Source: Aquirhabdus sp. (GTDB lineage Bacteria > Pseudomonadota > Gammaproteobacteria > Pseudomonadales > Moraxellaceae). Taken from it: 47,737 nt of DNA. The stretch covers positions 1 to 47,737 of the forward strand of contig JASLGO010000084.1 of NCBI GenBank assembly GCA_030150135.1, read 5' to 3'. Each line of letters starts with the position of its first letter. Positions within the stretch are counted from its first letter, which is position 1. This document shows positions 40,810 through 47,737 of the stretch, one piece after another. The translations under genes and the position numbers were made by a program. The notes under the pieces were generated by a model. It was not told the origin of the DNA, ran no database searches, and saw nothing but the letters and a program-made list of their open reading frames with translations.

Positions 40810-41779
40810 CCATAATTTGTGCAAGTCGTCTCGCTCTGTTTTTTCCAAATTACAGGGTGGATGGGTGTTGCATGGATTTGGCAAGATGATCGTAGGAATA
40901 ATTGTCATTGCTGCTGCGGCTGCCTTTTTAGCATCTACGTCATTCTTATCTGATTTTATTCTAGGGAGAATGTTAGAGATACCTGTAGTCGTTAATCCCG
41001 TTGCAGCGGCTACGCATCAAAACTTAAAGTCAGAAGCCATTGCTGATGCTCGACAAAAAGTAGATTCTGCGGATTTAGCACAATCTGCGATAACACCTCA
41101 GCATAAAACAACAAAGAAAGTGAAGGATTCTACCGCATCTTCTGTTCCCAAATTAGCTTCAGCCCCAATTGTGGATGAGGCTTCAATTGCACACGTATTA
41201 GATAACGCACCAGATAAGGCGTTAGATCTGGTTGCGACGAGCCCTCATTTTGCTTTAGATAGCTCAAACCATGCTGAAGCTCAAGCAATCGTTGTATTAG
41301 GCGGTGGTTTGACTCGTGATCAACAGGGCGCGATTATTCCTAACTCCTACACACAGCTGCGTTTGCTGCAAGCAATTAGCCAGCATCGTGCGACGGGACT
41401 TCCTATTTTTCTGTCGGGTGTTGAATCACCTTATATGCAAAGATTTTTGCAATTACATGGTGAGTCTGCACAGTGGCTGGAAGCGCAAAGTATGAATACT
41501 TGTGAAAATGCACGATTTAGTGCTTTACTATTACAAACACTAGGTGGTGCGCCACGAGTAGAGTTAGTGACAGATGTTTGGCATATTCCTCGTGCGCGCT
41601 GGTTATTTGCGATGAATGGCATTGAAACGGTTGCAGTTCCTGCTTTATTGCCTGGAGATCCAACGCCATGGTGGCCTGATGTGCGTAATTTGACACATAC
41701 ACGTCGAGCCGTTCATGAGCTGATTGCGTTTACCCGCGATCGTTTATTTGGTGTAGTTGGCTGTCGCGAAATACCTTAA
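40802..41779 (+). CDS. DUF218 (YdcF/SanA-like) membrane protein
   Basis: From the ATG at 40802 (GGAG upstream, overlapping the murB stop) the 325-residue protein has one membrane helix (residues ~28-46, IVGIIVIAAAAAFLASTSF), then about 110 residues of polar Ala/Lys/Asp/Ser-rich linker, then a DUF218 domain: AIVVLGGGLTRDQQGAIIPN, LPIFLSGVESPYM, AQSMNTCENARFSALLL and VELVTDVWHIPRARWLF. The DUF218 family includes YdcF and the vancomycin-barrier protein SanA; co-location with murB suggests an envelope role. The long linker is unusual. Confidence 0.85.
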   Translation: MSNHNLCKSSRSVFSKLQGGWVLHGFGKMIVGIIVIAAAAAFLASTSFLSDFILGRMLEIPVVVNPVAAATHQNLKSEAIADARQKVDSADLAQSAITPQHKTTKKVKDSTASSVPKLASAPIVDEASIAHVLDNAPDKALDLVATSPHFALDSSNHAEAQAIVVLGGGLTRDQQGAIIPNSYTQLRLLQAISQHRATGLPIFLSGVESPYMQRFLQLHGESAQWLEAQSMNTCENARFSALLLQTLGGAPRVELVTDVWHIPRARWLFAMNGIETVAVPALLPGDPTPWWPDVRNLTHTRRAVHELIAFTRDRLFGVVGCREIP

Positions 41780-41843
41780 AAATCTGCATTACATCTAAAA
41801 TGTGAATGAGTTATTGATACGTACGACATAGTGGAATGGATTT

Positions 41844-43022
41844 ATGACTGAACTCGCAGTAATGGAATCTTCACAGCGTGAATTAGATATAACCAATACA
41901 CAATCTAGCGTATTAACGTCTAAAGCCTCTGCATCTAAAGCATTGTTGCCTCGCTTTAATCTTAAAGAATCTAAAATCATTACAGAAATTAAAAATGTCA
42001 TTGTCGCGACAAAGCCAACATTTAAATCATCATTACCTGAGGCTTTCACCGACCTTAAACTACCCGCACCAGATCGGATTAAAACTGCACGAGAGTTACC
42101 TCAATTGTCGCTGACATCTGAAGGCGATTTGCCTGATGCGATTCGAGGTTATCGTGCTTTTTATGCATTAGATCAACTGTCTGCGCATCATGATCAGGGA
42201 TATTTGCGAGCTGGCGATCATCGTATTCATGTTCAAGTTTTTCAGCCTCTGGCAGAAGTACAAGGCACTGTTTGGGTTTTGCATGGGTATTTGGAGCATA
42301 GTGGATTGTATCAGCCCATGATTGCCGAACTCCTTGCGCAGAATTTCGCAGTTCTCACGCTCGATTTGCCGGGGCATGGATTGTCTTCTGGTGAAGAAAC
42401 GGGGATTTCCGATTTTTCAGTCTATCAGTTGATGATCAAGGATTTACATCAGTGGGCTATCCAACAAGGAACAAGATTGCCGACACCATGGGTTGGAATC
42501 GGGCAGAGTACTGGCTGTGCAATCTGGATGGATCATGTCCTGCAAGCTGCAAAACGTAAGCATACGCCAATTGTCGAACGACTTTTTTTAATTTCTCCTT
42601 TAGTTCGTCCTGCAAAAAGTGGCTGGTGGCAGAATCCTGTGGGACTCTCTGTGATTAGCCAAGTGAAGCGTAATGTTCCGCGTAAGTTCCGTCGGAACAA
42701 TAGTAATCCAGAGTATTTGAGATTTGTTCGCCTGCAAGACCCATTGCAACCTCGAACAATGGCAATGAGTTGGATTTTGGCGCTCAGTCGTTGGATGCCT
42801 TACATGGAGACGCTACCAGTTAGTCGCTTTCCTGTATGGCTTGTACAAGGGATGCGTGATCAAACAGTGGATTGGCGCTATAACAATGCTTTTGTGCGAC
42901 GTAAGTTTCGGTTGAAAGTCGCTTTAATCCTTGAGGATGCATCTCATCAGTTGGTCAATGAGTGCAAGGAAATTCGAGCTCCAATGACGGCGCTAATTCC
43001 TGTTTTCTTAAAAGGGGAGTGA
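41844..43022 (+). CDS. Alpha/beta hydrolase, monoacylglycerol-lipase-like
   Basis: The 392-residue protein has a ~110-residue N-terminal region of unclear fold, then an alpha/beta hydrolase domain: VWVLHGYLEHSGLY, LDLPGHGLSSGE, the nucleophile elbow GIGQSTGC (Ser in GQSTG, where GHSMG is usual), an Asp in MRDQTVDW and the His in DASHQLVNE. The catalytic triad is therefore present. The pattern matches serine aminopeptidase S33/monoacylglycerol-lipase hydrolases. It follows the DUF218 gene by 64 bp and ends at a shared terminator with csrA. Confidence 0.85.
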   Translation: MTELAVMESSQRELDITNTQSSVLTSKASASKALLPRFNLKESKIITEIKNVIVATKPTFKSSLPEAFTDLKLPAPDRIKTARELPQLSLTSEGDLPDAIRGYRAFYALDQLSAHHDQGYLRAGDHRIHVQVFQPLAEVQGTVWVLHGYLEHSGLYQPMIAELLAQNFAVLTLDLPGHGLSSGEETGISDFSVYQLMIKDLHQWAIQQGTRLPTPWVGIGQSTGCAIWMDHVLQAAKRKHTPIVERLFLISPLVRPAKSGWWQNPVGLSVISQVKRNVPRKFRRNNSNPEYLRFVRLQDPLQPRTMAMSWILALSRWMPYMETLPVSRFPVWLVQGMRDQTVDWRYNNAFVRRKFRLKVALILEDASHQLVNECKEIRAPMTALIPVFLKGE

Positions 43023-43068
43023 TTGTGTCGATTCTTATAATTTTTAATTGATCAAATACAAGCCTAAG

Positions 43069-43106
43069 CTAAAAAGACTTTTATGTGAAATAAAAGTCTT
43101 TTTTAT
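43069..43106. terminator. Bidirectional terminator between the hydrolase gene and csrA
   Basis: AAAAGACTTTTA and TAAAAGTCTTTT form a 12-bp stem with a 7-nt loop, with A and T runs on both sides, between convergent genes. Confidence 0.85.
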
Positions 43107-43134
43107 AAAAATAAACCGCTTAGCTTTTGTTTAA

Positions 43135-43374
43135 TTAGCGATTAAACGGCTCATCATCAAATGAAGGCTGATAATCTTGCTCAAGATGTTGTAAATGCTC
43201 GTGCATTGCACGCTCATGTTGAATACGTTGATAGATTTCTTCACGATGTACAGAAACTTCTTTAGGCGCATTGACACCAATACGAACTTGATTGCCCTTT
43301 ACACCTAACACAGTAATGCTGACTTCATCGCCAACCATCAATGTTTCGCCGACACGGCGTGTCAGAATCAGCAT
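43135..43374 (-). CDS. csrA: Carbon storage regulator CsrA (RsmA)
   Basis: The 79-residue RNA-binding dimer represses or activates translation by binding GGA motifs. The MLILTRRVGETLMVGDEVSITVLGVKGNQVRIGVNAPKEVSVHREEIY core is fully conserved, including L4, R6 and R44 of the RNA-binding surface. About 18 extra C-terminal residues (LQHLEQDYQPSFDDEPFNR) extend the usual 61-65, ending acidic. AAGGAG lies 7 nt before the ATG. The position after lysC and alaS on the same strand is the Moraxellaceae/Pseudomonas order. Confidence 0.97.
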   Translation of the reverse strand: MLILTRRVGETLMVGDEVSITVLGVKGNQVRIGVNAPKEVSVHREEIYQRIQHERAMHEHLQHLEQDYQPSFDDEPFNR

Positions 43375-43534
43375 ACTTACTCTCCTTGTTCTTTCTTTGC
43401 CGCGTATATAGTACGGAATGCTTGGGTGCAGTATGGCTTAAACGAGAGCGCCTTAACAGACCCTGAAACCACTTTTTTAAAAAATATTATAATAGAGTCG
43501 GCAGTTACGCTGAATCGATTATAAAAACAATAAT

Positions 43535-43583
43535 AAGAAAAAATTTCAATACACCGCAAATGCTTATTTAAGCACTTGCGGTG
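43535..43583 (-). terminator. Terminator between lysC and csrA
   Basis: On the minus strand CACCGCAAGTGCTTA pairs with TAAGCATTTGCGGTG (15 bp with one G-U), followed by TATTGAAATTTTTT. It begins 8 bp after the lysC stop, so csrA probably has its own promoter in the remaining 160 bp. Confidence 0.85.
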
Positions 43584-43591
43584 ATCAACTT

Positions 43592-44872
43592 TTATGCTTG
43601 TGCGCGGCTTTCACCAGATGCGCGATCCAAACCAAATGCGGTATGCAATGAGCGTACAGCAAGTTCTAGATATTTTTCATTCATCACGACTGAAATTTTA
43701 ATTTCAGAAGTAGAGATCATTTGAATGTTAATCCCTTCTGCACCTAACGTACGGAACATTTGGCTAGCAACGCCTGCATGTGAGCGCATTCCAACACCGA
43801 CGATAGACACTTTAACGATCGTATCATCACCAGTTATTTCACGTGCACCCACATCTTTGCCAATTTTTTCCATCAGCGCTAATGTTTTGGTGTAGTCGGT
43901 ACGATTGACTGTGAACGTGAAGTCAGTTGTGCCATCTGCGCCAATATTTTGGACGATCATATCGATTTCAATATTTGCATCGCCAACTGGAGAGAGGATG
44001 CGTGATGCAATACCTGGTTGATCAGGTACGCCACGAATAATCAGTTTTGCTTCATCACGGTTGAAGGCGATACCAGAGATAATAGGTTGTTCCATAGTCG
44101 TGTCCGATTCAGTCGTAATGAGTGTTCCGACGTTGTTTTTAAATTCATCGTCGTATGCGCCGTCATTCTCGTTATCAAAGCTTGATAACACGCGCAGCGG
44201 CACTTGGTATTTGCCTGCAAATTCAACAGAGCGAATTTGGAGAACCTTCGAGCCTAAACTTGCCATTTCCAGCATTTCTTCAAAAGTAATGCGGTCTAAT
44301 TTCTTTGCTTTAGGAGCGACACGTGGATCGGTGGTGTATACACCGTCGACATCTGTGTAGATCTGGCATTCATCTGCTTTGAGTGCTGCTGCCATTGCGA
44401 CACCAGTGGTGTCAGAACCACCGCGACCAAGTGTAGTCACGTTGCCGAAATCATCGACACCTTGGAAGCCTGCGACGATGACGACAGAACCTTCGTCGAG
44501 ATCTTTACGTACCGCAGCTTCGTCAATAGATTGAATACGTGCTTTGTTAAACGAACTGTCTGTACGAATAACAACTTGCCCACCAGTATATGATTTCGCA
44601 TTTAAGCCGATGCTTTTCAGTGACATCGCGAGCATAGCAATCGTGACTTGTTCGCCAGTTGCCAGCATTTGATCGAGTTCACGAGGATCTGGTGATTCTG
44701 TAATTGCTTTTGCAAGACCAATCAAGCGATTTGTTTCGCCGCTCATTGCGGAAACTACAACGACGACTTGATGACCTTGGTCATGCCAACGTTTAACGCG
44801 ACGTGAAACATTGAGAATACGCTCTGGCGTACCCATTGAGGTGCCGCCGTATTTTTGGACGATAAGTGCCAT
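43592..44872 (-). CDS. lysC: Aspartate kinase
   Basis: The 426-residue enzyme phosphorylates aspartate, the first step to lysine, threonine and methionine. It starts MALIVQKYGGTSMGTPERI and carries VVSAMSGETNRL, TLGRGGSDTTGVAMAAAL and DVDGVYTTDPR of the kinase domain, then two ACT-type regulatory modules (IIRGVPDQPGIASRI, VSIVGVGMRSHAGVASQMF). I use the ATG at 44872 because aspartokinases start here; a TTG nine codons upstream is possible. It is monofunctional and between alaS and csrA. Confidence 0.95.
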   Translation of the reverse strand: MALIVQKYGGTSMGTPERILNVSRRVKRWHDQGHQVVVVVSAMSGETNRLIGLAKAITESPDPRELDQMLATGEQVTIAMLAMSLKSIGLNAKSYTGGQVVIRTDSSFNKARIQSIDEAAVRKDLDEGSVVIVAGFQGVDDFGNVTTLGRGGSDTTGVAMAAALKADECQIYTDVDGVYTTDPRVAPKAKKLDRITFEEMLEMASLGSKVLQIRSVEFAGKYQVPLRVLSSFDNENDGAYDDEFKNNVGTLITTESDTTMEQPIISGIAFNRDEAKLIIRGVPDQPGIASRILSPVGDANIEIDMIVQNIGADGTTDFTFTVNRTDYTKTLALMEKIGKDVGAREITGDDTIVKVSIVGVGMRSHAGVASQMFRTLGAEGINIQMISTSEIKISVVMNEKYLELAVRSLHTAFGLDRASGESRAQA

Positions 44873-44990
44873 ACCTTTCTGCTTTTCCTTACGTTTCAAT
44901 CAGTTTAAATCATTCATTGTTTTCTCAATGCCTTAGGTAAGAGCAAGCAAAGAGCTTTCATTGCTATAACAAAGTGTTCCGCCTAAGTTT

Positions 44991-47654
44991 TTAGGCTAAC
45001 TTTGCTTCAATCCAAGCAGGGATGTCTTGCATAATTTGCGCAAATTCTGGAATAAGTGGTGCGCCGCCTTGAGCAAAATCAGGTCTGCCGCCACCTTTAC
45101 CGCCGACTAGACCTGACAGATGACTAATGATTTCACCTGCTTTAATTTTGCCAGTTTGAGATTGAGAGACCGACGCAAGCAAATTCACTTTATCACCTTC
45201 GGTTGAACCTAAAACAATGACACTTTCAGGTAAGCGTGATTTCACGCTGTCCAACAATGTACGAAGGTGTTTGCTATCAATGTTTTCAAGCGTAGCAACC
45301 AAAAGCTTGGTATCACCAACCCATCGTGCTTGCGTGACCAGCTCAATACTTTCAGCATTGGCAAGCTTTTGATTGAGGTGTTCAATATGCTTTTCTAGGT
45401 CGCGGTTACGCTCAGAGAGTGCGTGAACTTTTTCAAAGGTCTTACCGCGAGCTGTTTTGGTTAATCCCGCGATTTGTACCAACTGACGTTCGCCAGTTTG
45501 AACGTAATTGAGAGCATTCAAACCTGTAACGGCTTCAATACGACGAATACCCGCAGCGATACCACCTTCGCTAATAATTTTCAGCAGACCAATATCACCT
45601 GTGCGTTCAACGTGAATACCACCACAGAGTTCGACAGAGAAGTATTGATCGTTGGTTTTGTTACCCATTGCCAATACACGGACTTCATCGCCGTATTTTT
45701 CACCAAAGAGCATCATCGCGCCTTTGGTTTTGGCTTCAGCCATGCTCATTTCTTCCGCTTGAACAGCATAGTTGCCAATGATTTCTTGTGCGACTAGACG
45801 TTCAACTTCGTTGATTTGTTTTGGAGTTACAGGTTGGTCATTGGCAAAGTCAAAACGAAGCAAGTCGGCGCTGACTAGAGAGCCTTTTTGTGTGACGTGT
45901 TCACCGAGGACTTTGCGTAATGCCGCATGTAATAAATGCGTTGCAGAGTGATTACGCGAAATTGCTGCGCGTAAATCTTGTTTGACTTCAGCTTCAACAG
46001 TTTGGTTCGACTGGATTTTACCCATCGTGACCACACCTTGATGAACGATCGCATTGCCAGATTTTTTGGTATCTTGAACTTCAAAAATACCGTCCAAACC
46101 TGTCAATGTCCCTGTATCACCAATCTGACCACCTGATTCCGCATAAAACGGTGTTTGATTGAGGACAATAAAACCTTCTTCACCTTCACTAAGTGTGTCT
46201 GCGGGTTGACCATCTTTGTAGAGTGCAATGATCTGACCTTTGCCAGTTGTTGCGTCATAACCGTCGAATTGAGTGGCACTATCAACTTTCACAAAGCTGT
46301 TGTAGTCAACGGTAAATTTACCAGCATCGCGTGCACGGCGGCGTTGTTCATCCATCGCGGCTTCAAAGCCCGCTTGATCAACTGTTAAACCACGTTCACG
46401 CGCAATATCAGCGGTCAAGTCGACAGGGAAGCCGTAGGTATCATAAAGTTTAAATGCAACTTCACCATCGATCACGTTGCCTTTTACATTAGGCAATTCT
46501 GCTTCAAGCAATTTCAAACCTTGTTCGAGGGTGCGCGCGAACTGTTCTTCTTCTTTGCGCAAAGCATTTTCGATGACTTCACGACGTGTGACGAGCTCTG
46601 GATAAGCTGCACCCATCACATCAATCAGTGGTTGCACCATTTGATAGAAGAATGCACCTGTTGCGCCGAGTTTATTGCCATGACGTACTGCACGACGAAT
46701 GATACGACGTAACACATAGCCACGACCTTCATTGCTTGGATTCACACCATCAGCGATTAAGAATGAACAAGAGCGAGCATGGTCGGCAACAACACGAAGT
46801 GAAGGTTGTCCTTCATCTTGAATGCCAATAATTTTGCAAGCGGATTGGATCAGATGCTGGAACAGATCAATTTCGTAGTTTGCATGAACGTGTTGCATGA
46901 CCGCACTGATACGCTCTAAACCCATACCAGTATCAACACTCGGTGCGGGAAGTGGCTGCATGGTGCCGTCTTTTTGACGGTTAAACTGCATGAACACGCA
47001 GTTCCAGATTTCGATAAAGCGGTCACCGTCTTCTTCAGGCGTGCCTGGCAAACCACCTGCAATTTCAGGGCCGTGATCGTAGAAAATTTCAGTACAAGGA
47101 CCACAAGGACCTGTGTCACCCATTGCCCAGAAATTGTCGGATGCGTAGGGTGCGCCTTTATTATCACCAATACGAATAATGCGTGATGGATCAAGACCGA
47201 TATCTTTATTCCAGAAGCCAAATGCTTCATCATCGGTCGCATAAACAGTGACATACAAACGATCTGTAGGAATATTCATCCAGCTTGGGCTGGTCAGAAA
47301 TTCCCATGCAAACGCAATCGCTTCTTTTTTGAAATAATCACCAAAAGAGAAGTTGCCCAACATTTCAAAGAATGTGTGGTGACGTGCCGTGTAGCCGACG
47401 TTATCGAGGTCGTTATGTTTACCGCCTGCGCGCACGCATTTCTGGCTTGATGTTGCACGGACATAATCGCGTGGGTCGAGGCCAAGGAAAGTATCTTTAA
47501 ATTGATTCATCCCAGCATTGGTAAACAGCAATGTTGGATCGTTGGTTGGAATCAGGCTGCTCGATGCAACGCGGGTATGACCTTTGCTTTCAAAGAAGCG
47601 CAAAAAGTCTTCACGAATGTCAGCGGCAGTGCGGATTTGCGGCTTGGCTGTCAT
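44991..47654 (-). CDS. alaS: Alanyl-tRNA synthetase
   Basis: The 887-residue enzyme charges tRNA-Ala. It starts with TAADIREDFLRFFESKGHTRVASSSLIPTNDPTLLFTNAGMNQFK, has the class II core (GPCGPCTEIFYDHG), the editing domain zinc motif (HSATHLLHAALRKVLG; CGGIHVERTGDIG) and the C-Ala domain (GKGGGRPDFAQGG). All standard AlaRS parts are complete. AAGGAG lies 9-10 nt before the ATG. A TATACT at 47709-47714 fits its -10 box. Confidence 0.97.
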   Translation of the reverse strand: MTAKPQIRTAADIREDFLRFFESKGHTRVASSSLIPTNDPTLLFTNAGMNQFKDTFLGLDPRDYVRATSSQKCVRAGGKHNDLDNVGYTARHHTFFEMLGNFSFGDYFKKEAIAFAWEFLTSPSWMNIPTDRLYVTVYATDDEAFGFWNKDIGLDPSRIIRIGDNKGAPYASDNFWAMGDTGPCGPCTEIFYDHGPEIAGGLPGTPEEDGDRFIEIWNCVFMQFNRQKDGTMQPLPAPSVDTGMGLERISAVMQHVHANYEIDLFQHLIQSACKIIGIQDEGQPSLRVVADHARSCSFLIADGVNPSNEGRGYVLRRIIRRAVRHGNKLGATGAFFYQMVQPLIDVMGAAYPELVTRREVIENALRKEEEQFARTLEQGLKLLEAELPNVKGNVIDGEVAFKLYDTYGFPVDLTADIARERGLTVDQAGFEAAMDEQRRRARDAGKFTVDYNSFVKVDSATQFDGYDATTGKGQIIALYKDGQPADTLSEGEEGFIVLNQTPFYAESGGQIGDTGTLTGLDGIFEVQDTKKSGNAIVHQGVVTMGKIQSNQTVEAEVKQDLRAAISRNHSATHLLHAALRKVLGEHVTQKGSLVSADLLRFDFANDQPVTPKQINEVERLVAQEIIGNYAVQAEEMSMAEAKTKGAMMLFGEKYGDEVRVLAMGNKTNDQYFSVELCGGIHVERTGDIGLLKIISEGGIAAGIRRIEAVTGLNALNYVQTGERQLVQIAGLTKTARGKTFEKVHALSERNRDLEKHIEHLNQKLANAESIELVTQARWVGDTKLLVATLENIDSKHLRTLLDSVKSRLPESVIVLGSTEGDKVNLLASVSQSQTGKIKAGEIISHLSGLVGGKGGGRPDFAQGGAPLIPEFAQIMQDIPAWIEAKLA

Positions 47655-47708
47655 GGGTGAGACTCCTTGAATTAAATGCGTAAAATTAAGTTAAATTAAA
47701 AGCGGAAT

Positions 47709-47714
47709 AGTATA
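47709..47714 (-). promoter_or_regulatory. Candidate -10 element of alaS
   Basis: On the minus strand TATACT lies about 55 bp upstream of the alaS ATG. The -35 position (TAAGTC, 17 bp upstream) is poor and touches the window end. Confidence 0.4.
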
Positions 47715-47737
47715 GCCGATTTTTTCGTATAGACTTA

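Noticed and set aside
43023..43134. tRNA-Ser expected downstream of csrA, as in Pseudomonas
   Set aside because: The 110 bp hold only a terminator hairpin; no tRNA fold is visible.
43377..43559. Sixty-codon minus-strand frame between lysC and csrA
   Set aside because: It has no SD, no recognisable sequence and runs over the csrA leader and a T-rich promoter-like stretch.

Overview
The window looks like chromosomal core DNA of a mesophilic gammaproteobacterium, most likely Moraxellaceae (Acinetobacter relatives). The clues are a moderately AT-rich base composition, the gene order alaS-lysC-csrA on one strand, pyrC-rnt with overlapping stop/start, murB followed directly by a DUF218 gene, and pabC-mltG-tmk. 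The genus cannot be fixed from sequence alone. A chromosomal class A beta-lactamase after tmk and a monomeric-type ATP sulfurylase (Sat) are not what I expect of a typical Acinetobacter. I found no prophage, transposase, CRISPR array or rRNA operon.

Left part (1-12.5 kb). A minus-strand methyl-cycle operon, ahcY-metF (metF cut by the window edge), lies behind a clear S-adenosylhomocysteine (SAH) riboswitch whose pseudoknot strand touches a downstream terminator hairpin. Next come a small outer-membrane barrel gene and the operon pabC-mltG-tmk-bla (folate, peptidoglycan, dTMP, beta-lactamase). They are followed by a Fur-box-preceded DUF4198 periplasmic protein, a DUF3465 protein and rlmM, then sat, trmL and a small exported protein. 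An intergenic transcription unit at about 11.76-11.99 kb looks like an unidentified, about 215-nt structured RNA with its own promoter and a strong terminator. It is followed by an AT-rich orphan membrane protein gene.

Middle (12.6-30.2 kb). argD, grxD, a membrane diguanylate cyclase, a LonB-type protease with long polar tails, a HugZ-like PNPOx protein, ampG-gloA (overlapping), a glycine-zipper protein and htpG with a textbook sigma-32 promoter. A Tim44-domain gene is split by a one-base frameshift. radA, a MgtC/DUF4010 membrane protein, a MerR regulator divergent from a four-helix membrane protein (with a perfect dyad in a long-spacer promoter), and tRNA-Glu follow.

Right part (30.4-47.7 kb). 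A stand-alone NAD(P)HX dehydratase, a Pif1/RecD-like helicase, pyrC-rnt, a second membrane diguanylate cyclase, argG, a GlsB-type membrane protein, an aldehyde dehydrogenase, murB-DUF218, an alpha/beta hydrolase, csrA, lysC and alaS. Most genes are housekeeping. The less ordinary signals are the SAH riboswitch architecture, the candidate RNA at 11.8 kb, the beta-lactamase, the Fur/DUF4198 locus, the MerR/membrane-protein pair, the frameshifted Tim44 gene and several intergenic palindromic repeat families.
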